Source: Sphingomonadaceae bacterium
GTDB lineage: Bacteria > Pseudomonadota > Alphaproteobacteria > Sphingomonadales > Sphingomonadaceae
Assembly (NCBI GenBank): GCA_019239785.1
Contig: JAFAZM010000111.1
Coordinates: forward strand, 1-5,544
Reading direction: 5' to 3'
DNA: 5,544 nt
This document shows, one piece after another, positions 1 through 5,544 of this stretch. The position numbers were made by a program, and so were the translations under genes. The notes beneath the pieces are model-generated. The model searched no databases. It saw only the letters and a program-made list of their open reading frames with translations, and was not told where the DNA came from. The first letter of the stretch is position 1. Every line of letters begins with the position of its first letter.

Positions 1-809
1 CCGAGCCGCGCCGCCGCCGCCTCGGCGCCGCCGCTGCCGAACGGGTCCGAAACTTCGCCGCAATGCGGGCAGGCATAGCCCGCCATATTCTCGACGAGGC
101 CGATCACCTTCACGTCCATCTTGCGGAACATGTCGATCGCCCTGGTGGCGTCGATCAGGGCCAGGTCCTGCGGGGTCGAGACGATCACCGCGCCGGCCGG
201 CTTCCATTTCTGGATCAGGGTCATCTGGACGTCGCCGGTGCCGGGCGGCAGGTCGACGATCAGCAGCTCGCAATCGCCCCAATCGCCTTCCATCAGGCTG
301 GTCAGCGCGCTCGCCGTCATCGGTCCGCGCCAGGCGACCGCGGTGCCGGGCTCGATCAGCTGGCCGATCGAGAGCATGCGGACGCCGTGCGCCGGGACCG
401 GCACGATCTGCTGGTCGGCAAGCTCGGGCCGGCTGGCATTGCCCATGATCCGGGTCTGCGACGGGCCGTAGATGTCGGCATCGATCAGGCCGACCTTCTT
501 CCCCATCCGCGCCACCGCGACCGCGATATTGGCCGAGACGGTCGACTTGCCGACCCCGCCCTTGCCGCTGCCGATCGCGATCACCGTCCGCTGCACCTTC
601 TCCGCGGTCATCGCCACCCGCGTGTCCGTGACCTCCGGCATCGCGACCGTCGCGGCGCGCACCTTGCGCTCCAGCCCGGCGCGCTCCTCGGCGGAGAGGC
701 CGGTCGCGTCGAGCATCACCGTCGCCACCCCGTCCTTCACCCGCGCCATCGCGATCCGCCCGGCCAGGCCGTCGACCGCCTTCAGCTTCGATTCCAGCTC
801 CTCACTCAT
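1..809 (-). CDS. mrp: Mrp/NBP35 (ApbC) family P-loop ATPase, Fe-S cluster carrier; partial, C-terminus beyond left edge
   Basis: Family role: cytosolic ATPase that carries a 4Fe-4S cluster at a dimer interface and delivers it to apo-proteins. I read the frame by translating the reverse complement from ATG 807-809; 269 codons are present and no stop is reached. Visible motifs are the deviant Walker A GKGGVGKST (residues 82-90, two lysines), DADIYGPSQ (110-118), the VDLPPGTGD switch/Walker B region (185-193), and the cluster-ligating pair C247-P-H-C250 in YACPHCGE. Only about the last quarter or less should be missing, judging by the usual family length. Residues 1-75 sit where a MIP18/DUF59 domain normally lies but look degenerate: no DPE-type motif and no cysteine. 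The start is supported by an AGGGGAG ribosome binding site (complement of 814-820) four bases upstream and by divergence from hflK. Family assignment is very secure; the client proteins cannot be read from the sequence. Confidence 0.97.
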   Translation of the reverse strand, partial: MSEELESKLKAVDGLAGRIAMARVKDGVATVMLDATGLSAEERAGLERKVRAATVAMPEVTDTRVAMTAEKVQRTVIAIGSGKGGVGKSTVSANIAVAVARMGKKVGLIDADIYGPSQTRIMGNASRPELADQQIVPVPAHGVRMLSIGQLIEPGTAVAWRGPMTASALTSLMEGDWGDCELLIVDLPPGTGDVQMTLIQKWKPAGAVIVSTPQDLALIDATRAIDMFRKMDVKVIGLVENMAGYACPHCGEVSDPFGSGGAEAAAARL

Positions 810-881
810 GCGGCTCCCCTAGGCGAGAGCGGCGCCGCTTGGCACTGTTTTTCCGCGAATCCGCTCCCTATAAGGCCGCGC
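810..881. promoter_or_regulatory. Divergent mrp/hflK intergenic region
   Basis: These 72 bases separate two genes read in opposite directions, so promoters for both should lie here or overlap the coding ends. On the plus strand the only AT-rich hexamer is TATAAG (869-874), a fair -10 match. TTGGCA (839-844) resembles a -35, but the 24-base spacer between them is too long for a classical pair. If TATAAG is a real -10, transcription would begin almost at the hflK ATG, giving a very short or leaderless mRNA. That conflicts with the AAGG ribosome site at 872-875 being used. No convincing promoter pair was found for mrp. The regulatory role is inferred from position, not from a strong motif. Confidence 0.45.
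828..839. repeat. 12-bp perfect palindrome AGCGGCGCCGCT between mrp and hflK
   Basis: The sequence equals its own reverse complement over 12 bases and lies in the short divergent intergenic region, next to the mrp ribosome site and overlapping the possible -35 of hflK. Such a site could bind a dimeric regulator, but it has no central spacer and is composed almost only of G and C, so chance is a real alternative in this GC-rich genome. Confidence 0.4.
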
Positions 882-1967
882 ATGATACGGATGTTCGGCC
901 GCGGCGCCCGCGACGGCGCGTCGCTCAGCGACAATCGCGGCGGCCCCTGGGGGGCAGGCGGCGGCGATGACGGCGGCTCCGGCGGCGAAGGTCCGCGCAA
1001 TCCCTGGGGACCGCGGCGGCGCAAGCCCTCCTCCGGCGGCGGCGGGGACGGCAACGGCCCGGGCCCGATCGACGAATTCCTGAAGCGCAGCCGCGAGCGG
1101 TTCGGCGGCGGCTTCCCGCGCGACGGCCGGCCCTATTGGCTCTACGGCCTGATCGCCTTCCTCCTGCTCTGGATCCTGTTCACCAGTATCTGGCGGATCG
1201 GCCCGCAGGAGCGGGGCGTCGTCCAGACGCTCGGCTCCTATTCCTACACGATGGGCCCGGGCGTCGGCCTGTCCTGGCCGGCCCCATTCGGCAAGGTCAC
1301 CAAGCTCGACGTCGAGAATATCCGCACGATGGCGATCCCGGGCAGCGGCGAGAACCTCATCCTGACCGGCGACTATAATGTGATCGACCTCGCTTATTCG
1401 GTGCGCTGGAACATCAGCGATCCGGAGCGCTACGCCTTCCAGATCAACGATCCCGAAGCGACGATCCGCGAGGTCGCCGAAAGCGCCATGCGCTCGGTCG
1501 TGGCGCGCGTCACCCTCGACGATGCGATCGGTGCCGGCCGCGCCGACATCGAGCAAAGGGTCGAGCAGAACATGCAGCAATTGCTCGACGATTACGGCTC
1601 GGGCGTGCGGGTCCAGGGCGTCGCGATCAACCAGTCGGGGCCGCCCGAGGCGGTCAACCAGGCCTTCCTCGAGGTCTCCGCGGCACAGCAGCGCGCGCAG
1701 AGCGCGATGAACAATGCCCGCGCCTATGCGCTGCAGACGACCGCGCACGCGCAGGGCGAAGCCGCGGCCTTCGAGAAGATCTATGCCGAATATCGCGCCG
1801 CGCCGGCGGTGACCCGGCGCCGCCTCTATTACGAGACGATGGAGAACATCCTCCAGCACGTCGACACGACGATCGTCGAGGCTCCCGGCGTGACCCCCTA
1901 TCTCGCGCTGCCGGAGCTCCAGCGGCGGGCGCCGGCGCCCGCACAGCCGGGAGCGCCGGCGCAATGA
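882..1967 (+). CDS. hflK: HflK, SPFH/prohibitin-family subunit of the HflKC membrane complex (FtsH regulator)
   Basis: HflK pairs with HflC in an inner-membrane cage facing the periplasm that encloses and modulates the ATP-dependent protease FtsH (family knowledge). The protein is 361 aa. Residues 1-65 are Gly-rich and contain GGPWG and RNPWG, typical of the HflK N-terminal cytoplasmic tail. A single membrane helix spans about 85-103 (WLYGLIAFLLLWILFTSIW). The SPFH domain follows from IGPQERGVVQTLG (106-118) to about 265, then an Ala/Gln-rich helix, then the HflK signature TRRRLYYETMENIL (311-324) and a Pro/Ala tail. ATG 882 is preferred because AAGG (872-875) lies six bases upstream; ATG 891 (358 aa) is the alternative. 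The frame stays open far upstream, but that part is antisense to mrp and is not HflK. The helix after the SPFH domain looks 22 residues shorter than in E. coli. The stop overlaps the hflC start. Confidence 0.96.
   Translation: MIRMFGRGARDGASLSDNRGGPWGAGGGDDGGSGGEGPRNPWGPRRRKPSSGGGGDGNGPGPIDEFLKRSRERFGGGFPRDGRPYWLYGLIAFLLLWILFTSIWRIGPQERGVVQTLGSYSYTMGPGVGLSWPAPFGKVTKLDVENIRTMAIPGSGENLILTGDYNVIDLAYSVRWNISDPERYAFQINDPEATIREVAESAMRSVVARVTLDDAIGAGRADIEQRVEQNMQQLLDDYGSGVRVQGVAINQSGPPEAVNQAFLEVSAAQQRAQSAMNNARAYALQTTAHAQGEAAAFEKIYAEYRAAPAVTRRRLYYETMENILQHVDTTIVEAPGVTPYLALPELQRRAPAPAQPGAPAQ
1929..1962 (+). repeat. Inverted GCGCCGGCGC pair flanking the hflC ribosome binding site
   Basis: The self-complementary 10-mer GCGCCGGCGC occurs at 1929-1938 and again at 1953-1962, ending one base before the hflC ATG. 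The two copies can pair with each other across a 14-base loop, placing most of the hflC GGAG (1950-1953) in the loop with its last G in the stem. The first copy sits in a longer 14-bp palindrome (1927-1940). Both lie in the Ala/Pro tail codons of hflK, so the structure may be only a by-product of GC-rich codon choice. If it forms, it would hold down hflC initiation until ribosomes finish hflK. Confidence 0.4.
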
Positions 1968-2848
1968 ACAATCTCGCCCGCAATCCGATCGCGCTCAGCA
2001 TCGTCACGATCCTGCTGCTGATCCTGGTCGCCGCCACCTTCTCGATCGTGCCCGAGACCGAGCAGGCGGTGGTCGTCCGCTTCGGCCAGCCGATCCGCAT
2101 CCTCAACAAATACCATCCGAACGAGCCCTACGGCCGGACCGGCGCCGGCCTCGCCGCGCGCATCCCCTTCCTCGAGACGATCGTCTGGATCGACAAGCGC
2201 ATCCAGTCGATCGGCATGGACAATCAGCAGGTGCTCTCGGCCGATCAGCAAAGGCTCCAGGTCGATGCCTTCGCCCGCTACCGGATCGTCGATCCGCTGC
2301 GCATGTACATCTCGGCGCAGACCGAGGAGAATGTCTCGAACCAGCTGCGGCCGATCCTCGCCTCGGCCCTGCGCAACGAGCTCGGCCGCCAGCCCTTCGC
2401 CGCCTTGCTCAGCCCCGAGCGCGGCCAGGTGATGGACAATATCCAGAATGCGCTGAATCGCGTCGCCGCCCAATATGGCGCCGAGATCATCGACGTCCGC
2501 ATCAAGCATGCGGACCTGCCCGACGGCACCCCGCTCGATTCCGCCTATGAGCGGATGCGCACCGCGCGGACCCAGGAGGCCCGCTCGATCGAGGCGCAGG
2601 GCTACAAGCAGGCGCAGATCATCCGCGCCGAGGCCGATGCCGAGGCGGCGGCGACTTATGCCCACGCCTTCAACCAGGATCCGGATTTCTACGATTTCTG
2701 GCGGGCGATGCAGTCCTATCGGACCAGCTTCGTCGCGGAGACTCCGACGGGCGATCAGCCGCGCGGCCGCACCAACATCATCCTTTCCCCCAACAACGAT
2801 TATCTGCGGCAGTTCCGCGGGGGCGGCGCTGCGGGGAGCGGGCGGTGA
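1964..2848 (+). CDS. hflC: HflC, SPFH/prohibitin-family partner of HflK
   Basis: HflC alternates with HflK in the cage that regulates FtsH at the inner membrane (family knowledge). The protein is 294 aa, against about 334 in E. coli. A short N-terminus leads into one membrane helix (about 8-29), then the SPFH domain starting VPETEQAVVVRFGQP (29-43). IPFLETIVWIDKRIQ (67-81) and IIDVRIKHADLP (175-186) are typical HflC wording. The C-terminal helix carries EAQGYKQAQIIRAEADAEAA (210-229), followed by the conserved DPDFYDFWRAMQSYRTSF (239-256) and a Gly-rich end. Two differences from E. coli, recalled from memory, are the lack of its long insertion between SPFH strands and a 22-residue shorter C-terminal helix. 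ATG 1964 overlaps the hflK stop as ATGA, with GGAG (1950-1953) ten bases upstream, so translation is probably coupled to hflK. There are no cysteines. Confidence 0.96.
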   Translation: MNNLARNPIALSIVTILLLILVAATFSIVPETEQAVVVRFGQPIRILNKYHPNEPYGRTGAGLAARIPFLETIVWIDKRIQSIGMDNQQVLSADQQRLQVDAFARYRIVDPLRMYISAQTEENVSNQLRPILASALRNELGRQPFAALLSPERGQVMDNIQNALNRVAAQYGAEIIDVRIKHADLPDGTPLDSAYERMRTARTQEARSIEAQGYKQAQIIRAEADAEAAATYAHAFNQDPDFYDFWRAMQSYRTSFVAETPTGDQPRGRTNIILSPNNDYLRQFRGGGAAGSGR

Positions 2849-2911
2849 AAAGGATCAAAACCACAAGAGTAGTCATTCAAACTCAGTTCAGGCGTCCTAC
2901 ATAGCGTGCAA

Positions 2912-2945
2912 GAGCCGCCGGCGGGCTCCCGGCGCACCTCGGCGG
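2912..2945 (+). other. Competing GC-rich hairpins in the degP leader
   Basis: Several mutually exclusive stems can form. GAGCC (2912-2916) can pair with GGCTC (2924-2928). CGCCGG (2916-2921) can pair with CCGGCG (2929-2934) across a 7-base loop. CCGCCG (2915-2920) can pair with CGGCGG (2940-2945). No T-run follows directly; the nearest is TTTT at 2952-2955, so a canonical intrinsic terminator is not supported. A weak terminator for hflKC or an mRNA-stability or leader structure for degP remains possible. Confidence 0.35.
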
Positions 2946-2955
2946 ACAGCATTTT

Positions 2956-2963
2956 AGGAAGGA
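2956..2963 (+). promoter_or_regulatory. Ribosome binding site fixing the degP GTG start
   Basis: AGGAAGGA lies with its AAGGA nine bases before GTG 2973. An in-frame TAG at 2955-2957 rules out any start further upstream, and the next in-frame ATG would remove the signal peptide. Together these fix the unusual GTG start of the protease. Confidence 0.8.
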
Positions 2964-2972
2964 ATCACCCAC

Positions 2973-4571
2973 GTGCGTTACGTTTATGGAATAACCGGCG
3001 CGATCCTGCTCGGCGGCGCGGCCGCGAGCCTGAGCCTCAGCCCGCTCGGCGCGCAGACCGCCCAGAACGAGCCCGGCTCGATCTCCGCGGTGCCGCCCGG
3101 CGGCGCTCCGATGAGCTTCGCCAACCTCGCCGATCGCCTGCAGCCGGCGGTCGTCAACATCGCGACGCGGCAGAGCGTCACCGTCCGCCAGCAGCAATTG
3201 CCGCCGGGCTTCGAGGAATTCTTCCGCCGCTTCGGCGGCCAGGCGCCGGACCAGAATCAGGGCCCGGTCACCCAGCGCGGCGGCTCATTGGGCTCCGGCT
3301 TCATCATCTCGCCGGACGGCTATGTCGTCACCAACAACCACGTGATCGCGCCGGCCCGGCCGGACGCGGTGGTCGAGCAGATCACGGTCACGCTCGCCGA
3401 CCGCACCGAATATGAGGCCGAGGTGGTCGGCCGCGACCAGGTCGCCGACATCGCGGTGCTGAAGATCAATCCGACCCGGCCCTTGCCCTTCGTCCGCTTC
3501 GGCGATTCGACCCGCACCAGGGTCGGCGACTGGGTGATCGCGATCGGCAATCCGTTCGGCCTCGGCGGCACCGTGACCGCCGGCATCGTCTCGGCGCTGC
3601 ACCGCAATATCGGCGCCGGCCTCTACGACCGCTACATCCAGACCGACGCCTCGATCAATTCGGGCAATTCGGGCGGCCCGATGTTCGACGTCAACGGCAA
3701 CGTGATCGGCATCAACACCGCCCTGATCTCGCCGACCGGCGGCAATGTCGGCATCGGCTTCGCGATTCCGGCCGAGCAGGTCGCGCCGGTGGTCGATCAG
3801 CTGCGCCGGGGCGAGCGCGTCCATCGCGGCTATATCGGCGTCGGCATGCAGGACGTCGACGAAGGCGTCGCGGCCGCGCTCGGCATCGACCGCAATCGCG
3901 GCACCCTGATCCGCTCGGTGACCCCGGGCGGCCCGGCCGCCCGCGCCGGCGTGCAGGAGGGCGACGTCATCGTCAGCGTCGGCGGCCGGCCGGTCACGCC
4001 GGACGCCACGCTCGCTTACCTGATTTCCCAGCAGGCGATCGGCGCGCGCGTGCCGATCGAGGTGATCCGCCAGGGCCAGCGCCGCACCCTGAACATCCAG
4101 ATCGCCGAGCGGCCGACCGAGGACGAGCTGGCGCGGCTGAACGGCGTCGAGGACGACGGCAACAACGACAGCAATGACGCGGGCGGCAAGCCGAGCGCGC
4201 CGACCCAGTCGGCGGGCCAGCGTTCGGCCCAGGCCGCGCTCGGCCTCGCGCTCGAGCCGCTGACCCCGGCCATGGCCCAGCGGCTGAACATCCGCGACGC
4301 CAGTGTCCGCGGCCTCGTCGTCGGCACCGTCGATCCGAACAGCGACGCCGGCCAGAAGGGCCTGCAGACGGGCGACATCATCCTCTCGATCAACCAGCAG
4401 CCGACGGCGACTCCGGAGGCGGCCGCCTCCATCGTCGACGCGGCCCGCCGGGCCGGGCGGAACACGGTGCTGCTGCAGGTGAAGCGCGGCAACAACCCGC
4501 CGGCCTATATCGGCGTCGACCTGGCCCGCGCCGCCGCTCCGGCGCGTCCGACGCCGGCGCCGGCGCACTGA
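2973..4571 (+). CDS. degP: DegP/HtrA-type (Do family) periplasmic serine endoprotease
   Basis: Degrades, and in some family members refolds, misfolded proteins in the periplasm. The protein is 532 aa (E. coli DegP is 474). A hydrophobic N-terminus (about 1-28, ending SPLGAQ) is a likely signal peptide. An LA-type loop with PPGFEEFFRRFGG precedes the trypsin-like domain. The triad is intact: His123 in TNNHVI, Asp159 in VADIAVLKI, Ser233 in NSGNSGGP. PDZ1 starts near GYIGVGMQD (286-294). An Asp/Asn/Gly/Ser-rich linker spans about 391-420, PDZ2 runs from about 423 to 516, and the tail is Ala/Pro-rich. No cysteines are present, so there is no disulfide like that reported for E. coli DegP. Whether it functions as DegP, DegQ or MucD cannot be separated by eye; the symbol marks the family. 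It sits 124 bp after hflC, and the OPT gene starts four bases after its stop, so those two are probably co-transcribed. Confidence 0.95.
   Translation: MRYVYGITGAILLGGAAASLSLSPLGAQTAQNEPGSISAVPPGGAPMSFANLADRLQPAVVNIATRQSVTVRQQQLPPGFEEFFRRFGGQAPDQNQGPVTQRGGSLGSGFIISPDGYVVTNNHVIAPARPDAVVEQITVTLADRTEYEAEVVGRDQVADIAVLKINPTRPLPFVRFGDSTRTRVGDWVIAIGNPFGLGGTVTAGIVSALHRNIGAGLYDRYIQTDASINSGNSGGPMFDVNGNVIGINTALISPTGGNVGIGFAIPAEQVAPVVDQLRRGERVHRGYIGVGMQDVDEGVAAALGIDRNRGTLIRSVTPGGPAARAGVQEGDVIVSVGGRPVTPDATLAYLISQQAIGARVPIEVIRQGQRRTLNIQIAERPTEDELARLNGVEDDGNNDSNDAGGKPSAPTQSAGQRSAQAALGLALEPLTPAMAQRLNIRDASVRGLVVGTVDPNSDAGQKGLQTGDIILSINQQPTATPEAAASIVDAARRAGRNTVLLQVKRGNNPPAYIGVDLARAAAPARPTPAPAH
4557..4566. repeat. 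Third copy of the GCGCCGGCGC palindrome, just before the degP stop
   Basis: This is the same 10-mer as the pair before hflC. Here it lies inside a 14-bp palindrome (4552-4565 plus one base) in the Ala/Pro tail codons of degP, and it ends nine bases before the OPT transporter GTG. There is no T-run, so it is not a terminator. It may only reflect GC-rich Ala/Pro codons. Confidence 0.35.
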
Positions 4572-4575
4572 GGGC

Positions 4576-5544
4576 GTGGCCGCCGCGCCGACCGAGGCGA
4601 CCGAAGGGCAGAGATCGCCGCGCGAGCTGACGCTCCGCGGCGTCCTGCTCGGCGGCGCGATCACCCTCCTCTTCACCGCCGCCAACGTCTATCTTGGCCT
4701 CAAGGTCGCGCTCACCTTCGCGACCTCGATCCCGGCCGCGGTGATCTCGATGGCGGTGCTGCGCATGTTCCGCGACAGCTCGATCCTCGAGAACAATATC
4801 GTCCAGACCATCGCCTCGGCGGCGGGGACGCTGGCCGCGATCATCTTCGTCCTGCCTGGCCTGGTCATGATCGGCTGGTGGCAGGGCTTCCCTTATTGGA
4901 CGACCGCCGCGGTCACCGCGACCGGGGGCATCCTCGGCGTGCTCTTCTCGGTGCCGCTGCGCCGCGCCCTGATCGTCGAATCGCCCGATCTGCCCTATCC
5001 CGAAGGGCGCGCCGCCGCGGAGGTGCTGCGCGTCGGCTCGGGCTCGCGCGAGGGCGCCGAGGAAAGCGTGAAGGGCCTCGCCGCCCTGGTCTGGGGCAGC
5101 GTGCTTTCGGCCGTCTTCGCGATCCTCACCCAGACCAAATTGGTCGCGACCGAGGCGGCCACCTGGTTCCGCGCCGGCTCGGGCGCGACCGGCGTCTCGC
5201 TCGGCTTCTCCTACGCCCTGATGGGGGTCGGCCATCTCGTCGGCATCTCGGTCGGCATGGCGATGGCGCTCGGCATGGTGCTCGGCTGGTGGATCCTGCT
5301 GCCTATCCTCACCGGCCAGCAGCCGCTGCCGCTCGGCCCGGAGGAATGGGCGAACACGATCTTCCGGCAAGACATCCGCTTCTTCGGCGCCGGCGTGATC
5401 GGCGTCGCCGCGATCTGGACTTTGATCAAGATCTCCGGCCCGGTGATCGGCGGCATCCGTTCGGCGCTCGCCGCGAGCCGCGCCCGCAAGGGTGGGCAGC
5501 TGCTTGCGCTCGAGGAACGCGACATGCCGATCGGCGTGGTCGCC
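4576..5544 (+). CDS. OPT-family oligopeptide transporter; partial, C-terminus beyond right edge
   Basis: A multi-pass inner-membrane protein of the OPT family, whose members move oligopeptides or metal chelates with protons; the substrate here cannot be told. I translated 323 uninterrupted codons from GTG 4576 to the window end, roughly half of a typical prokaryotic member. Family wording is clear: RELTLRGVLLGG (16-27), AANVYLGLKVALTFATSIPA (35-54), LENNIVQTIASAAG (71-84) and LPYPEGRAAAEVL (139-151). Hydrophobic helices lie near 22-40, 44-63, 79-99, 109-127, 167-184, 207-245 (probably two) and 271-290. GTG 4576 is chosen because it gives a short polar leader before the conserved RELTLRG and lies four bases after the degP stop. 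Its ribosome site is poor: GAGGG ends only one base before GTG, so translation probably depends on ribosomes leaving degP. A start inside degP is possible but adds nothing recognisable. Confidence 0.9.
   Translation, partial: MAAAPTEATEGQRSPRELTLRGVLLGGAITLLFTAANVYLGLKVALTFATSIPAAVISMAVLRMFRDSSILENNIVQTIASAAGTLAAIIFVLPGLVMIGWWQGFPYWTTAAVTATGGILGVLFSVPLRRALIVESPDLPYPEGRAAAEVLRVGSGSREGAEESVKGLAALVWGSVLSAVFAILTQTKLVATEAATWFRAGSGATGVSLGFSYALMGVGHLVGISVGMAMALGMVLGWWILLPILTGQQPLPLGPEEWANTIFRQDIRFFGAGVIGVAAIWTLIKISGPVIGGIRSALAASRARKGGQLLALEERDMPIGVVA

Larger units (their letters stand above)
2849..2972 (+). promoter_or_regulatory. hflC-degP intergenic region with candidate degP promoter
   Basis: This 124-base gap begins with an A-rich stretch unlike the surrounding coding DNA. 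The best promoter-like pair I see is TTCAAA (2876-2881) and TACATA (2898-2903) with a 16-base spacer. CCTACAT (2896-2902) also partly resembles the heat-shock -10 form CYTATNT described for alphaproteobacterial RpoH, but a matching CTTG at -35 is lacking. A separate degP promoter is therefore plausible alongside read-through from hflKC. The sigma factor cannot be decided from the sequence. No small gene is supported in the gap. Confidence 0.35.

Noticed and set aside
838..874. Classical or heat-shock promoter for hflK (CTTGGCA with CCTATAA)
   Set aside because: The -10-like element is fair, but the spacer is too long (24 bases between TTGGCA and TATAAG) for sigma-70 or the usual RpoH spacing, so I list only the region.
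63..881. Open reading frame continuing 273 codons upstream of the hflK ATG
   Set aside because: It runs antisense through mrp, encodes a His/Arg/Asp-rich shadow with no HflK character, and hflK has a suitable ATG and ribosome site at 882.
951..1056. GGC-rich stretch as a repeat array
   Set aside because: It encodes the normal Gly-rich N-terminal tail of HflK; no regular repeat unit is present.
819..1964. Minus-strand open frame of 381 codons opposite hflK
   Set aside because: Arg/Ala/Asp-rich composition typical of the antisense of GC-rich genes; the plus strand holds an unmistakable HflK.
1898..2665. Minus-strand open frame of 255 codons opposite hflC
   Set aside because: Mirror of hflC codon bias, with no recognisable domain and no independent ribosome site seen.
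2912..2955. Intrinsic terminator after hflC
   Set aside because: Stems exist, but the only T-run is four bases, sits away from the stems and abuts the degP ribosome site.
3285..4685. Minus-strand open frame of 466 codons across the degP and OPT junction
   Set aside because: Spans two real plus-strand genes; its Asp/Arg/Ala/Val-rich low-complexity translation is that of a shadow frame.
4390..5370. Minus-strand open frame of 326 codons opposite the OPT gene
   Set aside because: Rich in Arg, Asp, Gly and His with no domain; the plus strand carries clear OPT-family motifs through the same region.
1..5544. CRISPR, insertion sequence, tRNA/rRNA, prophage or defence system
   Set aside because: No spaced direct repeats, transposase motifs, RNA gene signatures or defence domains were seen; codon style is uniform across the genes.

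Overview
The window is GC-rich (roughly two thirds G+C by eye) and densely packed with genes. It reads as chromosomal housekeeping DNA of an alphaproteobacterium. Sphingomonadales is the best guess, from the protein wording (for example the HflK C-terminus VEAPGVTPYLALPE) and the gene neighbourhood. I could not run a database search to confirm this.

Layout from left to right: (1) positions 1-809, minus strand: the N-terminal 269 codons of an Mrp/NBP35-type P-loop ATPase (Fe-S cluster carrier), cut by the left window edge. (2) 810-881: a 72-bp divergent intergenic region with a 12-bp palindrome. (3) 882-1967 and 1964-2848, plus strand: hflK and hflC, overlapping in an ATGA. They encode the two SPFH proteins of the inner-membrane HflKC cage that regulates the FtsH protease. 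(4) 2849-2972: a 124-bp gap, AT-richer in its first half, with a weak candidate promoter, competing GC hairpins and a good ribosome binding site. (5) 2973-4571: a DegP/HtrA-type (Do family) periplasmic serine protease with an intact catalytic triad and two PDZ domains. (6) 4576-5544: the N-terminal 323 codons of an OPT-family oligopeptide transporter, cut by the right edge and starting on GTG four bases after the degP stop.

The plus-strand cluster joins membrane quality control (HflK-HflC with FtsH) to envelope proteolysis (DegP). An oligopeptide transporter follows, which could plausibly recover peptides, though that link is inference. No mobile element, CRISPR array, RNA gene or defence system is visible.

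The most interesting observation is that HflK and HflC each appear to lack exactly 22 residues (two 11-residue repeats) of the long C-terminal helix, compared with the E. coli proteins as I remember them. Because the two proteins alternate in one cage wall, matched shortening suggests co-evolution and a lower cage. Lesser observations are a GC 10-mer palindrome repeated just before the hflC and OPT starts, and a degenerate N-terminal domain in the Mrp protein.
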